From the NCBI GenBank assembly GCA_946122785.1, contig CAMGYJ010000002.1, positions 25,394,492-25,458,491 of the forward strand: a stretch of 64,000 nt of DNA, in the 5' to 3' direction. Position numbers and translations under genes: made by a program. Of the stretch, positions 44,231-55,674 are shown one piece after another. The DNA is from Linum tenue. Lineage: Eukaryota; Streptophyta; Magnoliopsida; Malpighiales; Linaceae. The notes below the pieces were generated by a model, which did not search any database, was not told the DNA's origin, and saw only the letters and a program-made list of their open reading frames with translations. Position 1 is the stretch's first letter, and each line of letters opens with the position of its first letter.

Positions 44231-44930
44231 GATGGATATTTTTAATGTGAAACATTATTTAATGGTTAATGTGAACATATTAGAGGCAACGTTTAGAAAA
44301 AAATTGTGGTAGATATTAGATAAGCAAATTATCTTATTATCCCTTTTATATTTGAAGTTTGAACAACATACTATTCGTGGGATAGAACATTGTGGTTCTT
44401 CATTCCATCATTTTTTTAACACTTGTGCTCTTTCCTTTTGATAAAAAAAAAAAACACCTTTTCAACTATAAAATTGAAAAAAAAACAATTATCTTTGACT
44501 AAAATTTTTACCTATCTCAACTTTTGATGAAATCGAGATAGTTACCTTTCAGAAAAGGAAAATTCTAACGATAGTAGAACGACTACGCTTTCTTCTTCTG
44601 AAGGTGGGAGAAAAGATAAAACGGATTAGTACTCAAAAAAATTCTAGTTTGAAACTCATGGAATGCAATTAACCTCTTTTGGTTAACTCGAGAAAAGATG
44701 GGGCGGGGATGCTAAAAGAATTGATTGCTGAGCCGTATGAGACGATTGTTTCTGACATACCAACCAAATATTATATATTAATGTTCTTGTAGAAAAAAAT
44801 AAAGAAATTATTTACACTAAAAAATGCAATTAGTATAACAATCTCACTAAAATGATGGTAGAAATGAAACTATATCTATGTACTTTATGCTCTATACTAG
44901 ATCGAGCACTCCAAGAGAAACGAGCATAAT
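44231..44930. other. Intergenic AT-rich DNA
   Basis: No gene or transposon boundary could be supported in this stretch. Confidence 0.5.
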
Positions 44931-44939
44931 ATCAAAAAC

Positions 44940-45560
44940 CATATCTTTACTCAATGGGGTTTCAGATATCCACGGTTATCCATAAATAATATATATATTT
45001 TTTGTATAACTTCAACCAATATGTTAACAATACGGAGAGTTCTACGGTACCCAGGGTGAAATCCGGGGTACCACATACCTTGAGTAAGAAAACGCTATCC
45101 AGAACTTGCATTGACTGATCTTTCGGACATGATACTATACTCTACCCTTAAAGATCAAAATCTATGTCTTAATTCTCTAAATCTTATACCCCAAGATCAA
45201 TTTAATTAGAAACAATAATCAACGGTTATGATTCGTCCAAATATAGGCAAAAAAGTCAATGCACCATCTTAGGGTTTATAGTTTATGATTTAGATAATTA
45301 GGACATAGGGTTCTCTCATTAAGGGTTCAGGTATAGTATCATGCCCAAAAATCCTGTTAATTCGAGGTCTAAATAGTGTTTTCATACTCAAGTTATGCGG
45401 TACCCCGAATTTCACCCGGGGTACCATGGAAGGCCCCTAACAATACACGTATTATGATATCACTTTATAACAATAAGTTATTAAAATGAAGAAATTTAGT
45501 TAAGAACAATAAAGTTTATGAAAGTTAGTTAAAAACAATAAATTACTTGCTAAGTTGCAG
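44940..45560. mobile_element. Fragment of a hAT element
   Basis: The phrase GATATCCACGGTTATCCATA and the AT-rich sequence that follows, minus the MITE at 45034-45437, resemble 60378-60560 inside the hAT 55590-60781 (GGTATCCACGGTTATCTATG). Only part is present and the ends were not found. Confidence 0.4.
45034..45437. mobile_element. Mutator-like MITE, 404 bp
   Basis: A perfect 9-bp duplication TAACAATAC (45025-45033, 45438-45446) flanks inverted repeats of about 75 bp. Inside each end GGTACC occurs twice around GGGTGAAAT, and CTTGAGTA follows. No coding capacity. Confidence 0.82.
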
Positions 45561-45710
45561 CCTCACTAGACTGTCTATGAAGATGTAACACATTAGTCAA
45601 ATCCCAGATGGCCACATCAACAAAGCACGAGAGAGATCCATGGTTAATAAGTAGGAAACCGACCTTAACTGACAAGACGCGTTTTGGAGTGAAACGAAGG
45701 AGTTCTTGTG

Positions 45711-46926
45711 AGAACTCCAAAGTTAAACGTGCTCAGTGCGGAGTGCAACAAGGAGGAAAAAATCCCAAGTTACACATGTTTTTAAAAAAAATTCTCAAAA
45801 TACACACGTTAAGAAAATAATTCTCAATCTACGCATGTTTGGGCCATCACCGCTGTCGACGAAGACAGTGATTGCATCACCGCTTTCGACGAAGACAGTG
45901 ATTGCATCACCGCTTTCGATGAAGACAGTAATTGCATCACTGCTGTCGACAAAGACAGTGATTGCATCACTGCAGTACACGGCCGCGGTGAAGGCCTAAC
46001 CTGCGTCGAAACTTTAAACAAACGTAACTTTGTGCTCGGTTATCCGATCGTAGCGAAATTTTTTTTGATTCCACATAATTTTTCAAGATCTTGCAAGCCG
46101 CAAATTGCCTTAGGCGGTTTGGTCCCGCCTTCGTCTCGAAAATATGTCGTTTGCTACCCCGAACGAGCCTTTTTTCGATTTCGTCAAACTTTGAACGACC
46201 ATAACTTTGTGCTCCACAATCCGAAAATCATGAATTTTTTTTTTATTTCGTATAACTTTTTAAGGAATACAATTTTTATCATAGACATATTTTCGGAATG
46301 TACTTGGATTCCTGAAAAGGAAGGTAAAGTTATTCCCAAAACCCCTTATATCCATAAATAATTCATTTTTTGAAAATTCTCTCCTACTAAATATTGTAGT
46401 CCTTAAAAAGTTATGCGAAATAAAAAAAAATCATGATTTTCGGATTGTGGAGCACAAAGTTATGGTCGCTCAAAGTTTGACGAAATCGAAAAAAGGCTCG
46501 TTCGGGGTAGCAAACGACATATTTTCGAGACGAAGGCGGGACCAAACCGCCTAAGGCAATTTGCGGCTTGCAAGATCTTGAAAAATTATGTGGAATCAAA
46601 AAAAATTTCGCTACGATCGGATAACCGAGCACAAAGTTACGTTTGTTTAAAGTTTCGACGCAGGTTAGGCCTTCACCGCGGCCGTGTACTGCAGTGATGC
46701 AATCACTGTCTTTGTCGACAGCAGTGATGCAATCAATGTCTTCGTCGATAGCGGTGATGCAATCACTGTCTTCGTCGACAGCGGTGATGGCCCAAACATG
46801 CGTAGATTGGGAATTATTTTCATAACGTGTGTATTTTGAGAATTTTTTTTAAAAACATGTGTAACTTGGGATTTTTTCCCAACAAGGATGGGTGACCTTA
46901 TGGGAAGTCACCCTGAATTGCACCCC
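45711..46926 (+). other. 5S-rRNA-like domain of the left Cassandra LTR, interrupted
   Basis: 45711-45754 plus 46889-46926 read GAACTCCAAAGTTAAACGTG ... AGGATGGGTGACC ... GGGAAGTCACCCTGAATTGC, corresponding to the central and 3' parts of plant 5S rRNA with its A box (AAGTTAARCGTGCT) and C box (AGGATGGGTGACC). A Mutator-like foldback element separates the two halves exactly in the C box. It is not a functional 5S gene. Confidence 0.8.
45755..46879. mobile_element. Mutator-like foldback element with inverted arms of ~550 bp
   Basis: A perfect 9-bp duplication CAACAAGGA (45746-45754, 46880-46888) flanks GGAAAAAATCCCAAGTTACA and its inverse. The two arms are near-perfect inverted copies meeting near 46380. 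Near each outer end are tandem 30-bp units (GACGAAGACAGTGATTGCAT core): about four on the left (45846-45975), about three on the right (46690-46790). Open frames inside are mirror images of each other and are not genes. Confidence 0.88.
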
Positions 46927-47000
46927 AAGTCGAAACTCGTGTGGTGTAGAGGCCCAGAGCGGACAATATCTTGTCGGGAAAAAGTTCAGGATGTTACAAG

Positions 47001-47013
47001 TGGTATCAGAGCC
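47001..47013 (+). other. Cassandra primer-binding site
   Basis: TGGTATCAGAGCC, complementary to initiator methionine tRNA, two bases after the left LTR; the standard site for Cassandra and many plant retrotransposons. Confidence 0.88.
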
Positions 47014-47085
47014 TCTCCGCGTCCCTCTTGAACGATGGTGGGGCAAAGCTCAACGAGGGCGTTGAGTCCCAGGGGTGTATGTAAC

Positions 47086-47708
47086 TAGGGATGTCAATCC
47101 AACCCGTAACCATGGGTACCCTACCCGACCGTAACCGGTCAACGAGGGTAATTACCCGCTTTGACGGGTTAAGGGCGGGTACGGGTAATACCCGGTTTCA
47201 AAATAAAGGGTAGGGTACGGGTATGGTAATCGATAATACCCGCTCCGTTATACCCGCCCCGCTAACCAAAGGGTCAATTTCCCTTGAGAAATTTAGATTA
47301 GCTTGAGAAATTGAGTTTATCTACCAGTATTGATGATGAAGATGTAGACGATTATTATGTTTGTGTGGATTGTAGAAGCAAGAACAATTATTATGTGTTT
47401 GCTATTTTTATTTGTGTAGATTGTTGACGCTCGAACAGTTACAAGTATTGAGAATTTTTTTTTATAAAGAAGTATTGAGAATTTTTAATGGACAACAATA
47501 TCTATGTGCATATATGTGTATAAGTTCATAGTTTAGGATTTGTACCCATGGTTACCCGAATACCCGTGGTTACGCGGTGGGTAGGGTATGGTTATATAAT
47601 TTTCATACCCGGTGATTATTTGGTCGGGTATTTTAGAAAGCTCTACCCGGTGGGTTAGGAGTTGGTATAGGGTAAACCCGCACCCGACCCTACCCATTGC
47701 CATCCCTA
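47086..47708. mobile_element. Non-autonomous hAT, 623 bp
   Basis: Ends TAGGGATGTCAA and TTGCCATCCCTA; perfect 8-bp duplication TATGTAAC (47078-47085, 47709-47716). The target contains the first bases of the right Cassandra LTR, so the LTR start now exists twice. Subterminal DNA carries TACCCG/GGGTA motifs like the hAT at 79-1928. Confidence 0.88.
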
Positions 47709-47828
47709 TATGTAACACCTTAGGCAAATCCCACATCGGCAATGCACCGGAGAGATCCATGGTTCATAAGTAGGAAACCGACCTTAACTGACAAGACGCG
47801 TTTTGGGGTGAAACGAATGAGTTATTGT

Positions 47829-47911
47829 GAGAACTCCGAAATTAAACGTGCTCAGTGCGGAGTACAACAACGATGGGTGACTTTATGGGAAGCCACCCTG
47901 AATTGCACCCC
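47829..47911 (+). other. 5S-rRNA-like domain of the right Cassandra LTR
   Basis: GAACTCCGAAATTAAACGTG then GATGGGTGACTTTATGGGA and GAATTGCACCCC. Same order as 5S rRNA, with substitutions in both the A and C boxes. Confidence 0.8.
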
Positions 47912-48006
47912 AAATTGAAATCCGTGCGGATTTAGAGGCAAAAAACGGACTGTATCTTGATGGGAAAAAGTTCGGGATGTTATAAAGAAGATTGTTATAT
48001 TTTTTT

Positions 48007-48348
48007 GGATAATGTCTATTTTTTATCCAAATCTTTTTCAGATTCTTTTATATTATCCAAACCTATTAAAATACTAAGAATTAGCCAAATGTTAACTTTT
48101 TGTTAGCAATTTAGTTAGTAATATTGACTTGACAACATGCTACTTACTTGGAAGAGATACACGAAGGTCGACATTCCAAAATTTTAGTATTTTAACTAAG
48201 AAAAGAGTTACAAAATTATTAACGATAACGTAAAAATGACTAATATTTTGATGCATTACGAAAGATTTGGCTAATTAATAGCATTTCAATAGGTTTGGAT
48301 AATAGAAAAGAATATAAAAACGGTTAGGATATAAAATAGACATTGCCC
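48007..48348. mobile_element. Mutator-like MITE, 342 bp
   Basis: A 9-bp duplication TATTTTTTT (47998-48006, 48349-48357) flanks long inverted repeats that share AATGTCTATTTT, ATTATCCAAACCTATT and AATTAGCCAAAT. No coding capacity. Confidence 0.8.
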
Positions 48349-48357
48349 TATTTTTTT

Positions 48358-48886
48358 TTTCAGGTTTTGTCATTTAGCAAGATTCATATGCAATATTAGC
48401 ATCTTCTCAACCTCTCCAAAATAATGTTCGAACGTATGTCCATTCTAAATTCAGTTATTTACTCCCATGAATGAAGAAAGAAACCTTTTTTTTCTCTCAA
48501 GTCAATACATGTTGCAGCTGCAAAAACAAACGCCACTCTGTTTTGGCCACCACTTCTTCAGGTACGCCATTCAACCCTGATCGATCCTTTGTAACTTCTT
48601 CAGCACAAGCTAGAAACGAACTGAGACAATGCCAACAGAAGACGAACTGGTCTGGGTGAATGGCTTGGGAACAATCTGCTACCCAACCAACCCTAGCAGT
48701 TTCAACTTCTACTGTTTATATATGGGAAGGCTGGGAAACTGCCATGTCGCTCTCAAGTTTCCAGGCCATTCGTCTACCACGTGAGCCTGCGTTGCCGTAT
48801 CAAATATAAAATCTAGCGGTCCCAAGACGCCAAATCCATTACAAACTTAACCAACAAAGCCTCCGACTTTGAAGAAAATCTGCTAA
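48358..48886 (+). promoter_or_regulatory. Upstream region of tryptophan synthase beta
   Basis: About 530 bp between the MITE and the start codon. The plausible promoter elements are a CACGTG-containing site (CCACGTGAG near 48778) and TATATATGG at 48717; neither is proven. A short open frame at 48471-48659 has no recognisable product. Confidence 0.4.
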
Positions 48887-51127
48887 ATGGCCATCAGAGC
48901 AGCAGCTACTTCCGCACCGACCGCTCGCAGTAGCTCTGCCCTCTCGCTGCCGCCTCCCATTTCGTCTTCCTCCTCCTACTCTTCCGCTCAGCTGAGCTTC
49001 GGGCGCGCCAAATCCACAACTCGACCCCGCACCACTGTGGGGTGCGCTATCTCCTGCACCATGACCAGAGAGGCGGCGGCTGTTACCTCGACGGAGAAGG
49101 ATGATTCCGACCCGGCTCTGTGGAGTCGACCCGACTCGTTCGGCCGGTTCGGCAAGTTCGGCGGCAAGTACGTCCCCGAGACTCTCATGTATGCTCTCAC
49201 TGAGCTCGAATCCGCCTTCAATTCCGTCAAGAACGACCCTGATTTTCAGGCAAGTAAACTGTGCATTTCCGCTGTTAAAGTAGGGAATCTTTTTGGGGAA
49301 AATCGCCAAATCGGTGTATTTCATTACGTAATTGAATCTGTTGTGTGGATGAGTGAAGCAAACTGTAATATGCTGGATATGTGATTTGGGTTCTGATTCC
49401 TGGGAACTGGTGAACCCATTTGGAATGCAGGCAGAACTGGGCGGTATTTTGAAAGACTATGTCGGAAGGGAGACTCCTCTTTACTTCGCTGAACGGCTCA
49501 CCGATCATTACAGGCGTCCGAATGGTGAAGGGCCACACATTTACCTGAAGAGGGAGGATCTGAACCACACTGGCGCTCACAAGATCAACAATGCCATTGG
49601 CCAAGTTCTGCTGGCGAAGAGGTTGGGCAAGAAGCGGATCATTGCAGAGACTGGAGCTGGTCAGCACGGGGTTGCCACTGCTACTGTCTGTGCAAGGTTT
49701 GGGTTGGAATGTATCATCTATATGGGCGCGCAGGATATGGAGAGACAATCCCTTAATGTGTTTAGGATGCGGCTTCTGGGAGCTGAGGTGAGAGGGGTTC
49801 ATTCTGGGACGGCCACTCTTAAAGATGCTACATCAGAAGCTATAAGGGATTGGGTGACCAACGTGGAGTCGACTCATTATATTCTAGGTTCTGTTGCTGG
49901 TCCGCATCCGTATCCAATGATGGTGAGGGAGTTCCACAAGGTAATTGGTGAGGAAACTAGAAGGCAAGCAATGGAAAAATGGGGTGGGAAGCCAGACATC
50001 CTTGTCGCGTGCGTTGGTGGTGGTTCGAATGCGATGGGATTGTTTGAGGATTTTGTCAAGGACAAAGATGTTAGGTTGATTGGCGTGGAGGCTGCAGGTT
50101 TAGGTCTGGATAGCGGTAAGCATGCTGCAACTCTGACTAAAGGAGAAGTTGGTGTATTGCATGGAGCTATGAGCTATTTGTTACAAGATGATGATGGGCA
50201 AATCATTGAGCCTCACTCCATTAGTGCTGGGTAACATTTGTGAATTCATAGGTTGCTTTTTGGTTTGACTATTACACCTTTGTCGTTCGTAGTTCATTGT
50301 GGCCTTGTTGGAATAGGTTGGATTACCCTGGAGTTGGACCTGAGCATAGCTTTCTGAAAGAGAAAGGCCGTGCTGAATACTATTGTGTCACTGATGAGGA
50401 GGCACTAGAAGGTATGGAAGCTCTTCCTAGGCTGTGCTTTCTTTTGCTATGCTCTTGAATAGGCCATTTTTGTGATTATTAGTACTGTGTTTTGGCTTGT
50501 GCATCTGAATATGTTCTTTGTATAACAAATTTCCAATTGCCAATCCTGCTTTATATATTTCATATGCTTTTCCTGACTACTAGTTCCTTGGAGAGCTCAT
50601 GTGGTGCATTTAATATTTTGGCTAACCTCACTGGTGCTTGAGAGTAAGTCGCAACCTGATCAGTTTTCATACGCCTTAAAGATATAGGAGAACATGTTAG
50701 TTTGCCTGAGGTTGTGATTGATCAATGCTAATTGGTCAACTGGTTGAAATCCATTAACATGTCGTATAATCAGCCTAGAACCATAGTTTTGGCTGTGGAA
50801 GACAACTATACTCTGTACTTCCATATACATAGCTAGACTATCCCCTTGTTCAGTGGGTTTGCTCCTTTCAGACACCAGAAGAACTCCCTTTTTTGGCACA
50901 GCTTCACGATGTAAAGGCAATCCATCTGACTACTTCTTTTCACCCGTGCAGCATTTAAGAGAGTATCAAGACTAGAAGGCATAATCCCGGCTCTGGAGAC
51001 ATCTCATGCTTTGGCTTACCTTGAGAAGCTTTGCCCAACCCTCCCTGATAAAACTAAGGTCGTACTGAACTGCAGCGGCCGAGGGGACAAGGATGTTCAG
51101 ACTGCCATCAAGTACTTGAAAGTCTGA
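48887..51127 (+). CDS. TSB: Tryptophan synthase beta subunit, plastid
   Basis: Four exons: 48887-49249, 49431-50230, 50317-50411, 50952-51127; 477 residues, the usual plant length. The enzyme condenses indole with serine, using pyridoxal phosphate, in the last step of tryptophan synthesis; in plastids it pairs with an alpha subunit. Residues 1-60 are Ala/Ser-rich with few acidic residues, a chloroplast transit peptide. The mature part begins [18 protein letters not shown]; the cofactor lysine is K172 in [10 protein letters not shown], the phosphate loop is GGGSN (317-321), and [10 protein letters not shown] and the C-terminal [29 protein letters not shown] are present. The first intron reads CAG/GCAAGT...TGCAG, a GC-AG intron, chosen because it gives the conserved glutamate (DFQAELGGI). 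A GT-AG alternative shifted by 4 nt at both ends would also stay in frame but give lysine there. Confidence 0.96.
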
Positions 51128-52156
51128 ACAGTAAAGCTTAGATGAACTGCCTCTGCAGATTTTCCTTCTCTTTCGACATACGGGAACAATAAGCAAAATA
51201 CTAATAGGTGGTGAGTTCCAACTTGGTGGTGTAAGCTGAAGGCTCTTCTGACAAACTCTGGTACCAGAAAGGCATTTTGTCAATTAGTCTATCTATGTAT
51301 GATCTCAGTCGAGCTAATAATAAGTATGCTTGTTGCATTTTCTTTCTTGAAACATTAGCCTTAGAAGCTTCGTTGAAGAATCATGGAATGTACTCAAGAT
51401 TGCATGCATCTCTTACACTACCACTGGAATGTATTGTTAAGAGTAGTGGGAAAGCAAATATAGTACGAGCAAATTTCCAACCAGTGGACAGAAACAGGAT
51501 CATCCTAATTACTATCCCACGTCAACCACAAGAAGATATAAGGTTTAGAGGAAATGAAGTGGAGAGGTAGATCCCAATAAATTGGAAGACTCTGGAGTCT
51601 CAGATTGCCTCTTTTATGGGCTGGCTGGGCGAGGAGGGTTTGGATCTGCGAAGTCTTAGGTTTGACAATCTTAGGTTTGTTAGGACAACGCAATTGTAAA
51701 GTCAAGACCATAGTCCATACTCCATAGAGAGTTCAAAAGTAAGTCCACAAGACAAGAAACGGTGTGGGGAGGGTTTTCTTCCCTCTCTTAGTTTTATTCC
51801 GCCAAAACAACGTAAAATGGCAAGTACAATGTCACTCAGCTCAGCCTATTTCAATCTCGTTTCAGCAAAGCTTGTTGCTACTGCGGCTACTAATGAAACA
51901 ACATTATTATCATCAGTCCTACTGTCATGTCTTTCTCGCTCTCTTTTAACTATTTCACCTTATTATCTACAAAAAGGCCGAAAAAGAAAATCTATAGCAA
52001 AAAACCAAACACTAGTCCTCATATTGTTGGCATTTTACCCACCATCCTCTTTTAACAATTTCTCCTTTTACTTCACCATCCACATTCTACCTTTGCTTAA
52101 CAAAACTAACATGAATTGTTTTCAAACATTTCTTCTTATTCTTCCCCAATTTTGGA
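51128..52156. other. Convergent intergenic region between TSB and GPT
   Basis: Both 3' untranslated regions must lie here, since the two genes converge. No further gene or transposon end was recognised. Confidence 0.5.
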
Positions 52157-55100
52157 TCACTGCTTAGCCTGCATTCAAACACCAAACAAAACTTCCCATC
52201 AGTCGAGCATCAAAGCTTTAAGGGTTGTTTCAGCAAACAAAAAGCATACTCCAACCTAATGGTTGGCTTAGAAGAAATATAAAATAAGAGCATATTCTCC
52301 ACATGATGCTTTGGCTTTTTGCTTGTACCAAGTCAATCTTTTGACTTTGGATAATCACAAAGAAGAAAGCATATTCTAAGAACAAAGTTCTCGAGGGAGG
52401 GAGGGTTGTAACATCCATTTATTATTGTCTGATTGACTGATTCTGACCCCAGATGCATACGAAAAGTCAGCTCTGTCATCAACCAACCCTTCAATTGGGT
52501 GAGATGAGAATTCATATTTGAATGAGTAATGATAATAACAAGGCCAAGAAAGAAACATCACATCTCCCACACAAGATTAGTTAAGCAAGTAAACGACATA
52601 GTTCATCACATGATGCTGATAAAGCCACTACTAATCCTACCTCATGCTAATTGCTGAAGGATCTTAGATCTCACTAACACTTGAAGAAACCATTTTAAAA
52701 TGTTGTCATTGGAAGGTAATGAACAATGTGAGGGGTCATACATGGGTTTAATCCATGACAATTCAAATCGAGACATGTTGACCTTATGGGATCCATATGT
52801 TCATTTTGATGGAACAACCGAAAATGAGCAGCTAGCTATTGGAAGAGAAGAGAAGAAAAAAGAGAGGAAAGGGGACTTACCTGGGAATACAAGAAGGTTC
52901 CAAGGATAGCGATGGCAGCTCCCAAAGCATTGACAGGGCGGACAGGTGTGTGGAAGATGATGATGGAGGAAACAATGACGGATATACGTTTCATGGTGTT
53001 TCCAATGCTAAACGTCAAGGGAGAGATTTCATCCAATGACATGTATGAAACCTGGTTGTACAGATGATAGAACACACTTTGTGCGGCTACCCACCTACAA
53101 AGAAGGGAAATCAACATTCAACACATCACATCTCCAGAATCCAAATGAAAGAAACAAAGGAGAGAGAAAGAAAATGGAGAAATCATGTATCAACCAGCAA
53201 TGTCTAGAGCATGCATCGAAGACAGGACAACAACACCAGCTGAACTCCCAACAACCTTATCCATAGTAATTTCTAGTACTCATATATGGTTTGATCGATC
53301 CCCGTTCACAATCAAGTTCTGTTTGTGTGTCCAACTAGAGAACCGTATGCAGACTACTTTACAGCCAGAAAATGTAAATTATTTGAGAACAGCTGAGGTG
53401 GCATAACACACACCACTCATTGGTTGCATCGCAAAACTACCCAACATACTGTACATATATTATAATACACACAAATGACAAATAATGTTACAAGAAATAC
53501 TACGTAGCTATGTCAGAAAAGTGGGAATCATCACCTGCAATGTTATGAACAGCTGCTCTGTAGTATCAATAAATTACAGAAATGTACTAGAGATAAGCAG
53601 GGGTAGATTACCAGTAAAACAGAATAAAAAAATCAACAACAGTGTGTTTTCAATTGCAAGAAAATTACCAGACGAAATTGGGTCCAATCTGAGAAAGGGC
53701 GTTTTGCCACCCAGCAGCCCACATCTGTGGTCCCTCAACAGCAATAGCGAAAGGTGTGAGAATCACCAGAGACAATATAGAGAGACAAGCGTAGTAGTTC
53801 ATTCCACTAACTGACTTGCCCTTCATACCCTTCTTTGAAAATATGTTCCTAAATACAAATGCCAAGTTGGAGATCATGGCCCCCATAAAACCTGCAATGG
53901 ACAACAAAAACCCCCCAACACAATCAGCAAAGTCAGGAAAGAGGCCACAAAACTCCAACCTATGCAACATAATAAATGTTATATACACACGAGGAGTAGA
54001 TGACTAAGACCAAATAAATGTTACATGGCTTGTCAGAAGACCATAAAACAAGTTATAGAAGAAAACAAACATAACTAAAAATGCGTTTGCGCTTAGATAA
54101 ACAGAGTTCTAAACTGCCATTCATATGTCAAACGAGAACCCAGTTTAGAATTTGAGCTGGGTTATATTGATGGTTCAAAATGAAAAGCAAACAATGAATC
54201 AAACATTACCAGTCATGTTAAAGTTGAGCTCGGTGACAGCAGCAAGAGCACAACCACCAATAATTGGGAGGAGGGACAAGTAAACTCCGGCAGGGAAAGA
54301 CTCTCCCAAGATGAATCTAGAGACCAAGACACTGAACGCTGGCTCACCACTCTTGATGATGTGAGTGAATGAAACTGCAACCTTAGACATACTCACTGTT
54401 GCAGCAACGTGCCCGATTGTATGTGCCACTGCAACCTATGAATGAGCAAACAATTTCAGTCCATTATCAACCACATAAGCTTTATGAGGGAGAAAAATCC
54501 AAAATTGATGTTTGCCAGACAGATACAAAATGGGTAGCTACAGATCTCAAAAAATTCAGGAATGAAATCACAGGAAACCAACAAATTCGTCAAATGTGTG
54601 CAAAGGAAACAAAATCTATCACCCAGATGAAAACAAAACCATCATTTTCCAATCCAATTTACTCACTTTCCCGTCAAATCTCAAAACCAAACAAAAACTC
54701 TGAAAATAAAACTTACAGGGAACAAAGTCTTCCAGAACTCAAAATCCGTCTTGGGCGCCGGCGTAATCCTTGTAGCCCAGGAGATCAACATCATCAGAGA
54801 TCCACAAGCAAGCGAAAGCGTGGATGTAAGCCATGGATACGGAAAAGCGTTCAACACTTTCTTGTTGTAGATATTGAAAACGACATTCAACGCCCACCAG
54901 GTGGCGAAGTAAATTCCGATCTTAACCTTCCTCGCCGCCTCTGGTTTGGCATCGCTAGCGTCAATCGGTTCTGGCCGATCAGCTTCATACGCCTTGCAAA
55001 CGATCAAGGGCGCACTACTCTCCCTGGCAGAAAAAGCCTCGATAGAGGTGAGGTGCAAAGGCTTCGAAACTGAGAGGGAGGGTTTCAAACCCTTAGGAGG

Positions 55101-55217
55101 AGCCGCAAGCGGTGGCAAAAAGAAGGCTTTCCCAGCCGCCAAGGGGGTTTTCCGGCGGAAAACAGTGTCAGATCCATTGATCGGCGGAGCTAGAGGAGAG
55201 TGTTTGAGCGAGATCAT
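52157..55217 (-). CDS. GPT: Glucose-6-phosphate/phosphate translocator, plastid inner envelope
   Basis: Five exons on minus: 55217-54717, 54435-54210, 53891-53669, 53094-52881, 52168-52157; 391 residues, all phases joining. It exchanges glucose 6-phosphate for phosphate across the inner plastid envelope, feeding starch and the oxidative pentose-phosphate pathway in non-green tissue. Residues 1-90 form a transit peptide; the triose-phosphate-transporter fold follows with hydrophobic helices such as KIGIYFATWWALNVVFNIYN, VSFTHIIKSGEPAFSVLVSR and IISSI-like VIVSSIIIF. FSKKGMKGKSVSGMNYYACL and GNTMKRISVI mark the GPT subgroup and separate it from triose-phosphate and PEP translocators. The last exon is only 12 nt (Ala-Lys-Gln-stop) after a 712-bp intron; it gives the family ending LYSQAKQ. 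Without it the protein would end in an unrelated tail. Whether it is GPT1 or GPT2 cannot be told. Confidence 0.95.
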
Positions 55218-55589
55218 AACGAAGGAAAATGATCACCACCTAGTGCCAACTTACAAAGACCAGATCAGAGGAGAGATCGCCCGTAAACAAATAGAACAAA
55301 TACCGATCGGTTAGAATGAGAGTTTTGTGGTTGTTTGGTGGGTTTTAAGAGCGGAGAAGCTCGAGCGGAGGGAGCTGGGAAATTGGGTTGGTTTGGAACC
55401 TATTAAAAGAAAAAAATAAGAGTGAAAAAGTTGTTCTTTTCGATTCAACCTTTTCTTGATCGAATATTTAATTATTTACTATTTATTTACATTGAAATAT
55501 CAGACCCACTAATTATGCGACTAATCATGCTTCCCAAAAGTTATTTACGTTGGCTCCACATTTTTTATGCTATCAAGGGTAGTTTTACT
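55218..55589 (-). promoter_or_regulatory. Upstream region of the GPT gene
   Basis: 370 bp between the start codon and the nearest hAT end; it must hold the leader and part of the promoter. No element was assigned with certainty. Confidence 0.35.
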
Positions 55590-55674
55590 TAGATGGCAAT
55601 GGATCGGGTAGGTGGCGGATAGTGCATATTCGTTACTCTACCCAAAGTAGTTCGGTTTTACCTATATCTATATC

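Larger units (their letters stand above)
45584..47984 (+). mobile_element. Cassandra-type TRIM retrotransposon
   Basis: LTRs TGTAACAC...ATGTTACA (left 45584-46998; right 47711-47984) carry 5S-rRNA-like sequence, the hallmark of Cassandra terminal-repeat retrotransposons in miniature. The primer-binding site TGGTATCAGAGCC and the short interior ending AACGAGGGCGTTGAGTCCCAGG fit the family. With the two inserted elements removed, it has LTRs of about 281 and 274 bp and an interior of about 80 bp. The LTRs differ at roughly one site in eight, so it is much older than the Tat and LARD insertions. GAAGA occurs before the left LTR and two bases after the right one, a possible target duplication. 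Confidence 0.88.

Noticed and set aside
45846..45975. CRISPR-like array of 30-bp repeats
   Set aside because: Units are contiguous with no spacers, inside a plant transposon; a minisatellite.
46032..46632. Paired open frames of about 73-109 codons
   Set aside because: They are the two inverted arms of the foldback element read on opposite strands.
45711..46926. A genuine 5S rRNA gene
   Set aside because: Only the central and 3' parts are present, with substitutions, inside paired LTRs next to a tRNA primer site; this is the Cassandra TRIM signature.
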